A stretch of 64,000 bases of DNA from Gymnopilus junonius (Eukaryota; Basidiomycota; Agaricomycetes; Agaricales; Galerinaceae), in the NCBI GenBank assembly GCA_015501075.1, contig JADNYJ010000088.1:62001-126000 (forward strand), in the 5' to 3' direction. Below the pieces are notes generated by a model. That model ran no database searches. It saw only the letters and a program-made list of their open reading frames with translations, and was not told where the DNA came from. Below, piece after piece: positions 11,497 to 23,039 of the stretch. The position numbers and the translations under genes were made by a program. Positions within the stretch are counted from its first letter, which is position 1. Every line of letters begins with the position of its first letter.

Positions 11497-12588
11497 TGAG
11501 CTGCATTGAAAGCGATGTTAGCTGCCGCAGTGCAATTCATACAGAGGCCTTGCGCGTATGAGTTATCCCATGGAGCAAGGGTCGTTGCTATGTGCACAGA
11601 GATTCTGAAATCAGCGAACATTTTCTTGAAAAGGTTTGCCCGACTCTCCCTGCATGCAGACGCGGATTGGCATTCCGTACAGGGAATAGTATGGGTACTA
11701 TGTAGTATCCAATTAAATAAACGCGGATGAAATTCAGCGGCCATAGTGTCGCGGGCCCGAAGCAGGGTAAGCTTGATCGAATTGTCCAACTGGGCATGCG
11801 TTCCATCCTTTCGAGTCCGTCCACAAACGATGTCATCCTGCGATTCCATTTCTGTCAGTACTCGGGCTGAGGTTAGTGAGTGGATAGACTTGCCAGGGTC
11901 AAAGACAGGAGGCCTAGCAAGTAGGCAGTTGGAAGGATGGTTCTAATTTTGAGCTCTTCACTTATGTTGAGTATATCAATCACCCGTTCGGAATACCAAT
12001 CTTTTAACTCTTTTTTGGCTTCTTCTTTTTCGGCCGGATGGAATGTAGCGTCCCAAACAGATTCAGTGAGAGCAAAGTTGTATTTTAGATTGGCCATACA
12101 TCGGTCGAGAGCCGCCTTGACAAAATACTTGTTTCCAAGGCGTAGAATTGAGACGAAGTACTGGATAGGCAAATTGTCGAGTTCGTGATACTTTCTATAT
12201 GGCGAGGTTGAGATGAGGCACAGAAATACCAAGGCGTAGAAAACAGGAAAATGAGAATTTTGACGTACGTCAACCCCTCGTAGATATATGAAAGTAGACC
12301 TTCCCAATCTTCAGCCTTGTCAGGAAATTGAACGATAGCACATCCTTCTACCAAGGGTTGATCCTTCGGCTGAGGGACTGTGAAAAGGCCCTCTAAAATT
12401 TCCGAGTGCTTAGAGAGGATGGCCCGATGGACCCGAAATTGAGTGTTCTCAACCTGGAGAACTATACTGCCGTCGTCGAACCAGATATGGGAGCGAACGA
12501 CCTTCGACGGCTCTGCTAGGCTTGTTGTGGTAGGTGGATACCCCGGAGCTGCATTATTTATTTCTGAATCTTGTCCGGTTGAAGACAT
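11497..12588 (-). pseudogene. BTB/POZ domain protein gene, interrupted by the MULE
   Basis: The start is the ATG at 12588 (MSSTGQDSE). Exon 1 (12588-12269) holds the BTB core: the SHIWFDDGSIVLQVENTQF strand, the FRVHRAILSKHS helix and ILEGLF. Intron 12268-12195 (GTACGT...ATAG) joins in phase to KYHELDNLP, then LRLGNKYFVKAALDRC, the usual BTB-BACK continuation. The C-terminal part carries the Cys pairs CTECQSASAC and LCMNCTAAA typical of agaricomycete BTB proteins. Near 11911-11920 the frame must shift by one base, so this is either a frameshift or an error. At 11497 the MULE cuts in, and the last 18 or so codons lie at 4935-4989. The current frame runs into the transposon end and stops at 11445. 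Such proteins are usually thought to be substrate adaptors or regulators, but the exact role is unknown. Confidence 0.75.
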
Positions 12589-14203
12589 GAGGTGGGCTGG
12601 GGGATTTGGTGGACGAGAGAAGAGGGGCGTAGGATGACTTGAAAATTTTGAAATTTCAACAATGAGTCGAGCGACCTTCCAATTTTTTTTTCCGTTGGGT
12701 GCGTTTGTGTGGCACGTGAGTGCCATGTGGGTGGCCTTGGGCCTGCGCGTGTCCCCAACATTGTTTACCGACTTCTTTATCAGTAAAACACATTTATGGG
12801 TGGGGATTATCTGTTTCTCTAACCCTTTTATCTTGTACTTCAACCAAGTCATCACTAGGATCCTGCATTGTCCAGCCATTACCACCTTTCAGCACAGGAC
12901 GCGACTCCTTGTGCGCTATCTAGGCCAACAATTTCTCCAGTTCAAGAGGCGTCGACTACCATCTAGAGTACGTTTCTTCTATATTCTTTTCAAAGGACTC
13001 TAATTAACTTCCTTTATATGCCCTGGAAAACGTGGGCGATTTGGGGCGTGCACCCACACCGCGATTCTCTTTCCAATGGTTTCATTCTGGTCTTCTGGCC
13101 CCGCATACTACAATATATGCGCCTCTTCTCGCATTTCATTAACGGTGCAGTTAATTTGTTCATTGTTTTTTCTGTCATTGACACGGTGTAGGAGACCAAA
13201 CAGTCGACTGTTCTTTGAATTTGACGTTGGGTTTTATGGGTCAATCCGTACGCCTCTATTTCTTGCTTGTAATTTTGAGTTAATGGCGAATCCTTTTATC
13301 CAGACTCTGCTCTAAAGAATAGCAATAAAGAACTCTATACCTGCTTCTCATTTTGCCAAATATCGTCATGATCGTGCGATGTTAAAGTTTGCTACGTCCT
13401 GAGGCGAGAAGTATACGCATATATGAAGTTTTCCTGGTTCAAATATCTATTTAGATATGCTTTATGGTTTCTCAGGTGCGTGTCACGTTATTTATGACTT
13501 TTCATTCCATCCTTTCCTTTCACTGCGTCTTTTCTACGTCTCTGACATCGCGTTACTCCGCAGATGTGACTACTTCTATTTTTTTTTTCCGGCGGCGACT
13601 GCTTGTCCTTTCGGTTGAAGGCTCGTTCTCTTCCTAAAACTGGTCGCTTTGTTGTGGCATATGTGGCAGTCTCTGGGCGGCAGGTTGCGCTGCAACTTTT
13701 TCGCTGACCTTTCAGGGTTGCACAATAAGGAATGTACATACCCTGTTGATTCATCTATTATCGGCCAGCTAACTTATCACACCGTTAGGGAACCCTCGAG
13801 AGTCGACGGCAACTTCAAAAACTCTTCCTACAACGTCGTTGTTTCCACCTTGGTTGCGTCGGCGACAGCCTCTGGCGCGGTTACTCAATTGGTATACGAA
13901 ACTGCGTAATCATTCTGCGTAATCAGTATTTCAAGCCGCGTGGGCGTGGGAATCCGACTTGACATGTCCTGCCAAGAAAGAAAACAATGACGTTGGGGGT
14001 TCCTGTCATTCGATTTATCTTCTGCCCACCTCCGTCCACGTTTTCATTCCCTGATCTATTTCTATTTCGATTCCAGGTTTCTCCTAGATCCGTCCGCCTC
14101 AGCGAGTCTTAAACAGTTCTCCAGCTATGATATCCCTGATCTCAATCTTTGCTCCTTATCGTGAATACCATACCCAACGCCATTCAGCGATTTCAAGAGC
14201 AAC
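12589..14203. other. intergenic, no gene recognised
   Basis: This separates the divergently oriented BTB gene (minus) and P450 gene (plus), so it should contain both promoters. Open frames here (for example 13488-13754) show no domain. A C/T-rich run lies just before the P450 start. Confidence 0.5.
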
Positions 14204-16417
14204 ATGAAGCTGAATCCCACAGCTTATCTACTTGGCCTCGTCAAGCCAGATCACCCGTGGCTTATTCTAGCTGGCGTTGTCCTCCTCGCTATCTTACGCC
14301 GCATCACAAAACCTGATCCATTGAAAGATATTCCTGGGCCATGGTTGGCGAAACATACGCCACTGCTGTTGGCATACCACACTAGGACTGGGAAGAGGTA
14401 CTTGTACGTCGACAAGCTTCATAAAGTGCGTTGGATCTTCTCCTTACTCTCCCTATTCCTTACTGACGGCCTGCATCCAGAAATATGGACCCTTCGTGCG
14501 CATCACCCCAACCCAAGTCTCCTGCGCACACCCCACCGCACCCTCCGTCATTTATGCCCAAGGCTCGGCCTCTCTCCCCAAAACCCCTTTCTACCGCTCC
14601 TTCTACGTCAATGGAACACCCTCCCTATTCAGCACCCAGGACCGCGTTGGCCATTCTTCTAAACGCCGCGTCCTGGCTCACCCGTTCAGCTATGCCTCGG
14701 TAAAGCAATTTGAAGACTGGATCAGGCGAAGCGTCGCCAAGATGGTGATGAAGCTCGATCAGCGAGCTCGGAAGAGCGGTGTTGGCATCAGTGCTACTAC
14801 GCTTGGAAGGGCTTCTGGCAGTGACACTGGGCCTTTTGGTGGGGTGGAATCGGAAAGCGGGGAAGAGGTGGACGTGCTGATGTGGCTCAACTATCTCACT
14901 TTCGATGTCATCTCCGACCTGGCGTTTGGAGAGCCCCTGGGTATGCTCGACCGCGAAACTGACGTGCTGCTTGAAGACACCAAGAAGGAGAAAAGTCAAG
15001 CTGGTGTCGCAGCCATGATTGACTTCAGAGGTCGAACAGCAGCTTTCTTGGGGCTCTTCCCTACTCTTTTACCTGGCTCAATTTTGGAGCCACTAACGAG
15101 GTGGATTCCTGACCCCTTCGTTCAGCGTGGACTGCAGGGTACCAATGTGCGTGACCTTCTCTCTTCATGTTTCTCATGCCCTTCTGATGTGTTCATCCGT
15201 TTACTTGTTCTGTAGACCCTTTCACTGATCGCCCAGCGCTGCGTCAAACACAGACTCGACTCGGACTCTTCTATTCGGCGGGGCGACCTCCTCGACCAGC
15301 TGGTGGACGATATGCGGTCCAAGCAGGCGCAATCTCATGATAGAGGTGGAGAAGGAGAAGTGTCCGAAGCGGATGTAGTGACGGATGCCATGTTATTGCT
15401 GTACGTATGGCTCTTTGCATTAAGGGGTTTCCGCCACTGAATGTTGAGTGTGCAGGACGGCTGGTTCGGATACGACAGCAAACAGTACAGCGGCGATTCT
15501 GTTCTGGATCTACTCAACTCCTCGCGTGCTGGAGAAACTCCGAGATGAACTCACTGAGACGCTCTCTGCTCCGCTGACTGTGGATTCGACTGTCACCCTC
15601 ACCTTCAGCGACGACAATGAAGCCACGGAAGAGGTGGCCGACGCGTTGGGTGTTCCATTGCATGATCAGGTACGCCTTTTTTTTGCCCCCTTAATGATTT
15701 TCATGTTCTGAACCTAACTTCCTTCTTTGTTCCTTTTGTTTGTGATGGCCGTAGTTGAAGAACCTCAAGTACCTCTCAGCTGTAATCGATGAGGGTCTGC
15801 GCATGTTCGCCACCAATGCGTTTGGGCTGCCTAGGGCGGTGCCGGAGGGTACGAGCGTGACTGTGGAGGATAAGACGTTCTATGAGGGTGTGCGTATGAG
15901 CTCTTTGTTTTCTTCACCTTCATCTTCATTTACATACGCTGACGAATGATCTTTAATGTGATTTGCGAATGCAGATCGAACTTTCCACCCCGGCATATAC
16001 GATCCAACATGACGTTGCGATATGGGGCACGGACGCCGACGTGTTCCGTCCTGAACGCTGGCTTGCCTCAGAATCTGCCTCTTGTGCTGGTTCCTCGGAC
16101 TCTGAGTCTGAGAAGCTCGGTCCTGCTGAGCTGAAGAAGTACCTGCTCACATTCGGGGTCGGTCCGAGAGCGTGTATTGGGAAGAAGTGGGTATCTCTAT
16201 GAATAATGAATATCGTCCGTCTTGCTCACTGCACATGCTTTGTTTTTGTTTCCTACGTCGTAGTTTGGCTATGCTGCAAATGCAAATCCTAGTTGCGGCT
16301 TTTGTGATGCGGTATGATCTGGAGTTGAGGGACAAGAATGAGCTGAGGAGTGTGGAGGGGTTTATGCATAAGCCTGTGGATTTGTGGGCGAGGATTGGGA
16401 TGAGAGGGGGTCTGTGA
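14204..16417 (+). CDS. cytochrome P450 monooxygenase
   Basis: A haem-thiolate monooxygenase anchored in the ER. I read seven exons: 14204-14425, 14481-15146, 15216-15400, 15456-15669, 15755-15889, 15975-16186 and 16264-16417. All have GT-AG introns and matching phases, giving about 595 residues. In order: an N-terminal membrane anchor (WLILAGVVLLAIL), the proline hinge DIPGPWLAKH, the I-helix TAGSDTT (about residue 359), the E-x-x-R pair in IDEGLRMF (about 442-445), FRPERWL, and the haem-binding FGVGPRACIGKNLA with the Cys ligand near residue 541. Residues between E-x-x-R and the haem loop are normal length, and all key residues are present. The style (IPGPW, KKYGPFVRITP) fits the benzoate-hydroxylase/pisatin-demethylase-like group of fungal P450s. 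The substrate cannot be told, and no biosynthetic cluster partners are adjacent. Confidence 0.93.
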
Positions 16418-17040
16418 ATTGTTTTCCGAGTGTGTATGCATTAAATATGTTTGTTTTCGGCTTGCTCGTAGATAGATTGATTTTTCTTGGTCTTCCTTTT
16501 CCAGTAAGATATCAATAGTCTTCGATACCTTGACGTGAAGTTTGAAGGTGGTAATTTGCTATAATCTTTCCGACTTGCCTCTACACAGTTACCAAATCGC
16601 AATGAATCATAATGTCAAAAATTTTGACAAAATTATCATGTATCACGTGCAGATGGACAAAGCATTGTCGGATTCGGAACAAGTGGAATCATGAACTTCG
16701 CCTTGGATTTGCTTCTTTGTTCAGTAATGGACGCGATTCTTATACCGATGCTTGACTACATGGATACCTTGTAGTTTTATTCGAAAGACTCGCCTCAAAT
16801 ATTGACTGCCGACGATGAATTACACAGCTCTTCTGCTCCGTTCTCGACCTCTTGAACTGTTACTAGTTTGTCACTGACTCCAGTCTAACGCACGCGTCGA
16901 CCGCTCATTCTACCTATGATAGCTATAGAAATGTACACGAACTCCCCTGGTACGCTTTTCCATATTTTGTCATTATCTTAGCTGCCGGCTCAGTGTTTGT
17001 TTAGCAGAAGGGCATGTTCCTGCGCTGGACGCCCTTACAG
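16418..17040. other. intergenic
   Basis: This is the P450 3' region and the probable promoter of the F-box gene that follows. I see nothing else. Confidence 0.5.
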
Positions 17041-17055
17041 AACCTTCAGGAATCA

Positions 17056-18258
17056 TTCATCAAATTCCGACTGAAATTCTGTCTGAAATATTTCTTTTCA
17101 CAACTGTTCCTTCGGAAGGCGATTCTGAGGATCTTGACGTCGACTTGATGTCGAATACTCCTATTATCTCTCGGAAGGTGAAAACGTCACCGTTCCCGCT
17201 TTCTCAAGTTTGCCGTCGGTGGAGGGATATCGTAATCGACACCAAAGCTATGTGGAAGTCTGTTGCAATTGTGAACCCTAATGAACATCAGTTATATCGC
17301 CTTCAACTCTGGATGGAACGTGTGCGGGATCACCCTCTCGAAGTCGCCATTTTTCTCCAATACAACAGTTATCCCGGCTGTTATCCCAGTCCGCGACAAT
17401 GGGAATCGATTCGGGTGGGCTTGCTTCCTCTATGGGGGAACCTGCGAAGGTGGACAACTCTCTATTTAGACTCCGATGGATACGTGCCGCCTATTATTTG
17501 CGAGCAAATGCGAGCTTTGGCTAAATTCGAGTCCCCCACTTTGAAGAAGGCTATCATTTCCATCGATAATTCACGTCGCGAAGTGGAAGAATTGTGGATC
17601 AGCCTCAACAATATCAAGAATCTGGAGACACTGCACTTCAACTCAGATCACATCTATTACGCCTCGCGTCGCCCGAACCCCGGGCTTAGAGCTTTTCAAT
17701 TCGGGCCCTATTACGATGATCAGAGGGTAGTTTCAGTGAATTCAAATCCAATGGTTCGGATCATCACACCGTTCAGCAACATTGAGGAGCTATCCATTGA
17801 CACCGGCGAGATCGAACGCCAAGAAAACTGGCAAGGTGACGAAGACTGCCATCCTATAGCCCTACAGCATTTGAGAAGTTGAGAATCGTTGCATGGAACT
17901 CGCTCTCTTTGTTCTGCAGACGATTCACTACGCCATTTCTTTCTATGCTGGATATCACAACCGATGACAAGCTGGACGCAATGGAAATTGCCCACTTACT
18001 ACGACGCTCGGAGACAAATTTAAAGGAACTGGTTTGCGATCTGGCAAACCGTCAGATATTTTAACGGAATGGAATCGGTTAGATTTATTTCAATCGGTTT
18101 CCAGAATTACTTTAGCCTTGCCACCTGAGCAACTCTACAGCGCCAATCAGTTGCTAGAGTCCTCGCCAGACATACGCAAGAAAGTTGTTATAGTTAGTCA
18201 AACATTCCCAACCGATATCGACTCCGTTTATTCGGGCAGGGTTCGAGTTGTAGTGTAG
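17056..18258 (+). pseudogene. F-box/LRR-type gene, three frameshifts
   Basis: It starts with the F-box helix IHQIPTEILSEIFLF (17056-17100). The frame then has to move to reach SQVCRRWRDIVIDTKAMWKSV, the conserved second half of agaricomycete F-box domains. The main frame runs to 17882. A second shift near 17873-17880 leads into EKLRIVAWNSLSLF, and a third near 18048-18056 leads into the tail LTEWNRLDLFQSVSRITLAL, ending at 18258. Each shift is explained by one lost base. The intact protein would have been about 400 residues and would act as an SCF ubiquitin-ligase adaptor. No ATG was found upstream in the F-box frame within the stretch I checked. Confidence 0.65.
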
Positions 18259-18586
18259 AGAAGATATACTCTAGGTATTTATAATAGTGCGTAGGGCATG
18301 GTATTTTTACACGCTCATGACTTTATATTATAATTAAGGCGAGTTTTACTGAGAGAAATCGACATAGCCTTTTGGGGTGCTTCTGAGGCCCTCAAGCGAA
18401 CTACATATATTGACACCTCATAATTTTAATGGAATTTTCAAGTGAAGCATGTAGAGACTGACAATAGGATAGTTTCTTGTTGCCGTATTTTACTGAGACC
18501 ATATGGACGCCAAAGCAGACTACTCGTTGCGATAAATTAAAAATCCAGGCATATATGATAATTGTTTCTTCTTCGACGAATAGACA

Positions 18587-19825
18587 TCAGTCATTCAACG
18601 AGTCGGTACCTTCTTCCCATGTATTCTGCCCGAACAAGGTTAGCCGACCTCCTTCATAAATTGAACGTATCGAACTTGAGTCCGGAAGAGAAGTTGCCCA
18701 GCCAACAACGTCGATCAAGGGATAGTGATCTTCCCAACCGACTAACTTAAGAAGGGACAATCTGGCTGAATTGCGGGATCGCAAGACTGACTTCATAGTG
18801 CGGTGTATGTCCCAAACCGCAAATTTGACGGTAGGAATTGTCTTGAGAAACGCGCTGGTGAAAAATGAAATAAATTGTTCTGAAGAACATTCTCTACCCT
18901 CGACAGCCAACACACTAAGGGCGCATTCAGATCTGGTTAGAAATTCCTCCAGGAAAGTATAGTTACCCTCTTTGAATACATTGATTTCCAAATGGCGCAA
19001 GGAGGGCAAGGTAAGATAACGCATGATGTTCTGAGGAATCGTGTGGAAAGACAGTGTAAGGGATGTAAGGCGAGTTAGTGTTATATGAGGATGATCCGGT
19101 AGCGAGGGGGGAAACACTTTAAGAGAGGTCAAAGACACTGCAGTGGCAGCTTGACACTTTGAAAGAAGCGACAAAATTCGGTGCGCGGGGAGATATTGTT
19201 TAAGTGAGACTACTTCCAACTGGCCCAAAGGCAAATTGTCAGCGGCTGACTCGTGCGGAAAGTTAGTCCAGTTCAAGTGGCGGAGACTGGTGACTGTTCC
19301 GAGGACAGTGACAAAGTCATTGACGACAGATGGGACCTGTGTTTCCGGCAACGAGATTTGCAGTGTACGTAGAGGAGGGGTTTCCGCGTTGGCCAGAATC
19401 CTGGTGAGCTCCTGAAAATATGTAGGATGCATATTCACGCATACAAGGAAACTCCACTTGTGCACATACTTCGCGTAAGTCTGAAGTAGCGTATTTGGAA
19501 AACTTGTTGCAGACAATTTGTTGCATAGCCCCAATTCTAGTTTCAGATGCGCGTCCCCTGACAGCCTGAGCCAGCTTTCCATCCTGTCAATAAACTTTGC
19601 GGATATCTTGCTTGGCCAGGCATAAGAAGTCCATAGAAAAGGCAAAGAAAGGGCTATGTGACGCCAGACGCTGCACACATGAACGAGATTGAAAGGTGCG
19701 TTCTTTGGATCGATGGGCCTGAGATAAGAATCCAGAAAATTTGGGCGGCCCTGACAAGCAGAAGCAAGCGTGAATATTTCAGCGAGCAGTTCGTAAGGCA
19801 ATTCGTTGATATTACTGATAGGCAT
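18587..19825 (-). CDS. F-box domain protein
   Basis: A single open frame of 412 codons, with no intron needed. Residues 1-65 are an F-box (INELPYELLAEIFTLAS, then LVHVCSVWRHIALSLPFLWTS), with the usual insert between the two halves. The rest is the leucine-rich, irregular repeat region found in agaricomycete F-box proteins (for example TSLRHLNWTNFP, LTRLTSLTLSFHTIP, LPSLRHLEINVF). It is predicted to bind SKP1 in an SCF complex, target unknown. It converges with the decayed F-box gene at 17.0-18.3 kb, with 330 bp between them. Confidence 0.88.
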   Translation of the reverse strand: MPISNINELPYELLAEIFTLASACQGRPNFLDSYLRPIDPKNAPFNLVHVCSVWRHIALSLPFLWTSYAWPSKISAKFIDRMESWLRLSGDAHLKLELGLCNKLSATSFPNTLLQTYAKYVHKWSFLVCVNMHPTYFQELTRILANAETPPLRTLQISLPETQVPSVVNDFVTVLGTVTSLRHLNWTNFPHESAADNLPLGQLEVVSLKQYLPAHRILSLLSKCQAATAVSLTSLKVFPPSLPDHPHITLTRLTSLTLSFHTIPQNIMRYLTLPSLRHLEINVFKEGNYTFLEEFLTRSECALSVLAVEGRECSSEQFISFFTSAFLKTIPTVKFAVWDIHRTMKSVLRSRNSARLSLLKLVGWEDHYPLIDVVGWATSLPDSSSIRSIYEGGRLTLFGQNTWEEGTDSLND

Positions 19826-20716
19826 TCCAATACGTACTTTTGATGATGTGATTGGATTAGGGTGTTCGTTACGTTAGAGCTGATAGAAAGTTCTCACCTG
19901 CGGATGTTGCATTGATTAGGGTTTGAATGGGATTTCAATGTCGTGAGCCCGAGTCCGGATTGACGCGTATAAAAAGCGGGCTCCAATTGTTTTCGTCAAC
20001 CAAAATTTAGACACCATAGTTGGCTTTGTGGGCACTGCCAGAGCATCCACAGACAAAGTTCACAATAAAGACGAGAAAAACAAAAAAACAAGAATGTAAC
20101 GATAAGTTGCGGTTGCTGTCAGTTGTTATGGTGAATGCATTAATAAAAATAGACCTATGAATGTCAACGGCTCCTGCAATGAAATGACTCAGAATGGAAG
20201 CTTATTACAACTGTTTTCGCCACACCATCACCAGACAGCACAGTTGGATTCGTGGGCGCTCAGACAGCATCTGAAGAATGGATTGACAATAAAGGGGAGA
20301 CTATCAGTTGCTGTGGTAAATATCACACGTTCATCCTGGACATACCTTATGAAAACAGAACGAAACGACGCATACTGGAGCAAATTGAACAAAAAGATGT
20401 CCCGTCAAAAGTCTTCGGACAGGAGCCAGCCGTTGTTTAGGTACTGCTGACGTCAACTCGCAATTTTCAAGTCTTCAACCCCACTTTGATGCATGTCGCA
20501 TACCAATTCTATCCATTTAAAATGCCTTAACCTTTCCAAGTCTATCAGGCTGGTATTCAAGAATCGACACCTGTTCAAAGAAATTCCTTGCTTCCCATCT
20601 CTGGACATGAACCCACGAACGCAAAGAACATGGTGTAAGAGTGGCAGATACCAAATTCCCGCCGATTTTCCTATCGCTGCGAGTAACGTCTCACACCTTT
20701 CGGAGTTTCCTATTCT
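19826..20716. other. intergenic
   Basis: A TATAAAAAG box is present on the plus strand near 19969, but no convincing gene follows. The frame at 20157-20450 has no recognisable content. Confidence 0.4.
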
Positions 20717-22041
20717 TCACCTCCCCCGGCCCTTCAAGTTTAACTCCTCGTCCTCGTGAATGAACATGAACCACACTGGAAGCGGTCGCACTGTATCCTT
20801 CTTCTCACCTTCCACTAGACTCGCAACGTGGCCAGAGACCATCGTACAGTCAAATAGAGTGCCATTATCATCCAAATTGACCGGCACTTCACATACTCCA
20901 GAGGGAACAGCATGCTCCTTGATAATCCCATACTGAACGCCGTCCATAACAAGCTGTGCAATGTCTCCCGACAAATAGTGGAATGGTTCGTTAGATGGGG
21001 ATGTTGTTAGCGAAGGACCTTGCCATTTCCCTGCGGTGTCCCAGACGCAGAAAGCGGTGATCCAACCTGAGAGATATGAGGGTCCTGAGAAATTGGGGTG
21101 GACGTGGCACACTTTCTTCCAAAAATCGACATCGGGTTGGTTATCAAAGGCCTTCACAAAACGGGTGCAGATTGGGCGTAATAGGGCCCCCCATGCAGTT
21201 GGTTCTGAGCCAAACTCATTTAGCTTGTCTAAGCGCGCTAGGATCTTCTCCCAATCCTCCTTCTCGCCTTCAAGTGTGACGGAAGGAATTCCGCACATCA
21301 ATTGTAATCCGTAGCGGAAGTAACTGAAGAGATGGATTATTAGATCTAGGGATCGATCTCACTGATATGCATCGACTAACGCTTTCAGAGTGGCCATCAT
21401 AAGAAGGAACAGATGACTGTGTCGTTATGTGTCGTGGTCGTAAAGTTGGGAAGGATCCAGTTCTTGAGAGTTTTATCGACGATCTATTTAGTTGGATACT
21501 TAATATAAGCAGAGAGGATAATATCACATATAAGAGGACACAGACGCACGTTCTCATCTATGAGTTCTGTCATTCGATTCGCCAGAAGGCCAAAATCGAC
21601 ACTATATCGCGTTCCAACAGCTCGAATGAGAAGGTCTTTCTGTCCTTCATGAGCTACAAAGTGCTGCCTCAGTTCCTCAGCATGAGCGTTTACACTAGTC
21701 CTACAGTCAAGTGGAGTCTAGTAGAGCATGCAATATGAACAAGGAACGTACTAGAAGTTGAACTGTCCCAAGATCGCAATCCAGACATCATCAGGACGAA
21801 GCACGAGATGGTGGTGCTGGTTATACGCGTTGAGGACCGTGTCCACAAACCCGTTATTTTTCTCGTGTATCGCAGAGAAATCTGGGTTGACCAAGGACGT
21901 CTGCAGGAGCTCCTTGCAGCGGATGGTGTTAGCTTTCCTGCCCCATGTGCGTGCGAGCAGGTCTGCGTTGGAAGTTATCGCCTCAATATGACGCTCGACG
22001 GGGTTCGCGTCGTGGTCTGAGATGGTAAAGTGGACAGGCAT
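20717..22041 (-). CDS. DUF4419 domain protein (possible one-base frameshift)
   Basis: The start is the ATG at 22041 (MPVHFTISDHDANPVE). I read exon 1 to 21752, exon 2 at 21694-21550, exon 3 at 21483-21381 and exon 4 at 21323-20717, with GT-AG introns. The product matches the DUF4419 family of fungal proteins: HHHLVLRPDDVWIAILGQFNF at the exon 1 end, VNAHAEELR, NWILPNFTTTTHND, MMATLK, LQLMCGIPSVTLEGEKEDW, SGWITAFCVWD, LPVWFMFIHEDEE. Near 21398-21415 exon 3 must shift by one base between VICS and MMATLK, so the copy is either freshly inactivated or has an error there. The biochemical role of the family is unknown. Two partial paralogues lie at 25440-25610 and 45912-46208. Confidence 0.8.
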
Positions 22042-22215
22042 GACTCTGGGAGAAAGAAAAGAGTGGGGTAGTTTCTTGGCGCGCCAACTGACTCGACTCA
22101 GTGCTCTGTGTGTTCTATTTTTATCGTGTTTCGCCTCAACTGGGTCGACTGATAGCCGGTTTTGTTTCGTCTTCTTCGTCCAATTGAAAGCAGTGACAAC
22201 AATTCTTAGTCGTGC

Positions 22216-23010
22216 TGTTCACTGAGACTGGACTCGCGCCGCTAAGGTTTCGAAGACTGCTCATCACCCTAGACTACCTCAAATATCTGGTCTCGCTACC
22301 AGCGAACCGACTCGCACGCATTGCGTTCACGGACTCCTGCCTATTAGATGCCGAAAATCGGCCCTCATGGGTTGGGACATCCGCCTCCTCATCACTGACC
22401 TAAGCGATGAAATTTCCATACCGGACTTCAGACAAATCGACTCTGATGGTGTGTCAGCGCTAATAAAGGCAGTAAGGGAGGAAACGAAAGGGTACTTACA
22501 GAGGGAGCTAGACAGCAATTCGAAGCTGTACCTGATCCATCACAGACTTGAACCCAATAAAGTAGGCAATGGGTATAAACAAATCACCTTGATGAAGAGG
22601 CACTACCTCGCAGTCGCAAACGCGTGCATCGTACCTCCCTCATCAGGCTGATCCTGTCATGCCACCCACTCGCACTGGAAAGACTCCGACACACAGAGCA
22701 CCGCCGACCTAAAATCCCGAGAGAATTGCGCCTATGCAGATATTGCAAAGCACAAATAGAGAGTGCCAGAGCACGCACTACTAGAGTGCGAAGGGAACTC
22801 CGAAGTCGTGCTGCTTCGAAACACGTTCACAGGCAAACTCGCAGTGGAATTCCCAAATTGGGAAACGCTAAAGCTCCTGGAACCGGTGAACAAACTTCGA
22901 ACATTGCTGGCGTCACGGGAAATCACAGGCCTGCTCGCGAAATTCGCACATGAAGTGCTAAGTGTCTATGAAAAAACCCCAGTGTTAGTCCCATCCATGC
23001 CTCTGAATTG
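22216..23010 (+). mobile_element. non-LTR (LINE) retrotransposon 3' fragment
   Basis: The tail of a LINE ORF2, downstream of the reverse-transcriptase core. The string APLRFRRLLITLDYLKYL is followed by RPSWVG, LMKRHYLAVANA, HRTSLIRLILSCHPLALERL, then the CCHC-like zinc-binding motif LCRYCKAQIE...HALLEC and LRNTFTGKL. It needs three frame changes (near 22370, 22620 and 22760), so it is dead. The 5' end is missing. Confidence 0.7.
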
Positions 23011-23039
23011 GGTAATAGCCCGTGGTGGAGAACGTACTA

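Noticed and set aside
14204..19825. P450 as part of a secondary-metabolite cluster
   Set aside because: The neighbours are BTB and F-box genes and transposons; no terpene cyclase, PKS, NRPS, oxidoreductase or transporter is adjacent.
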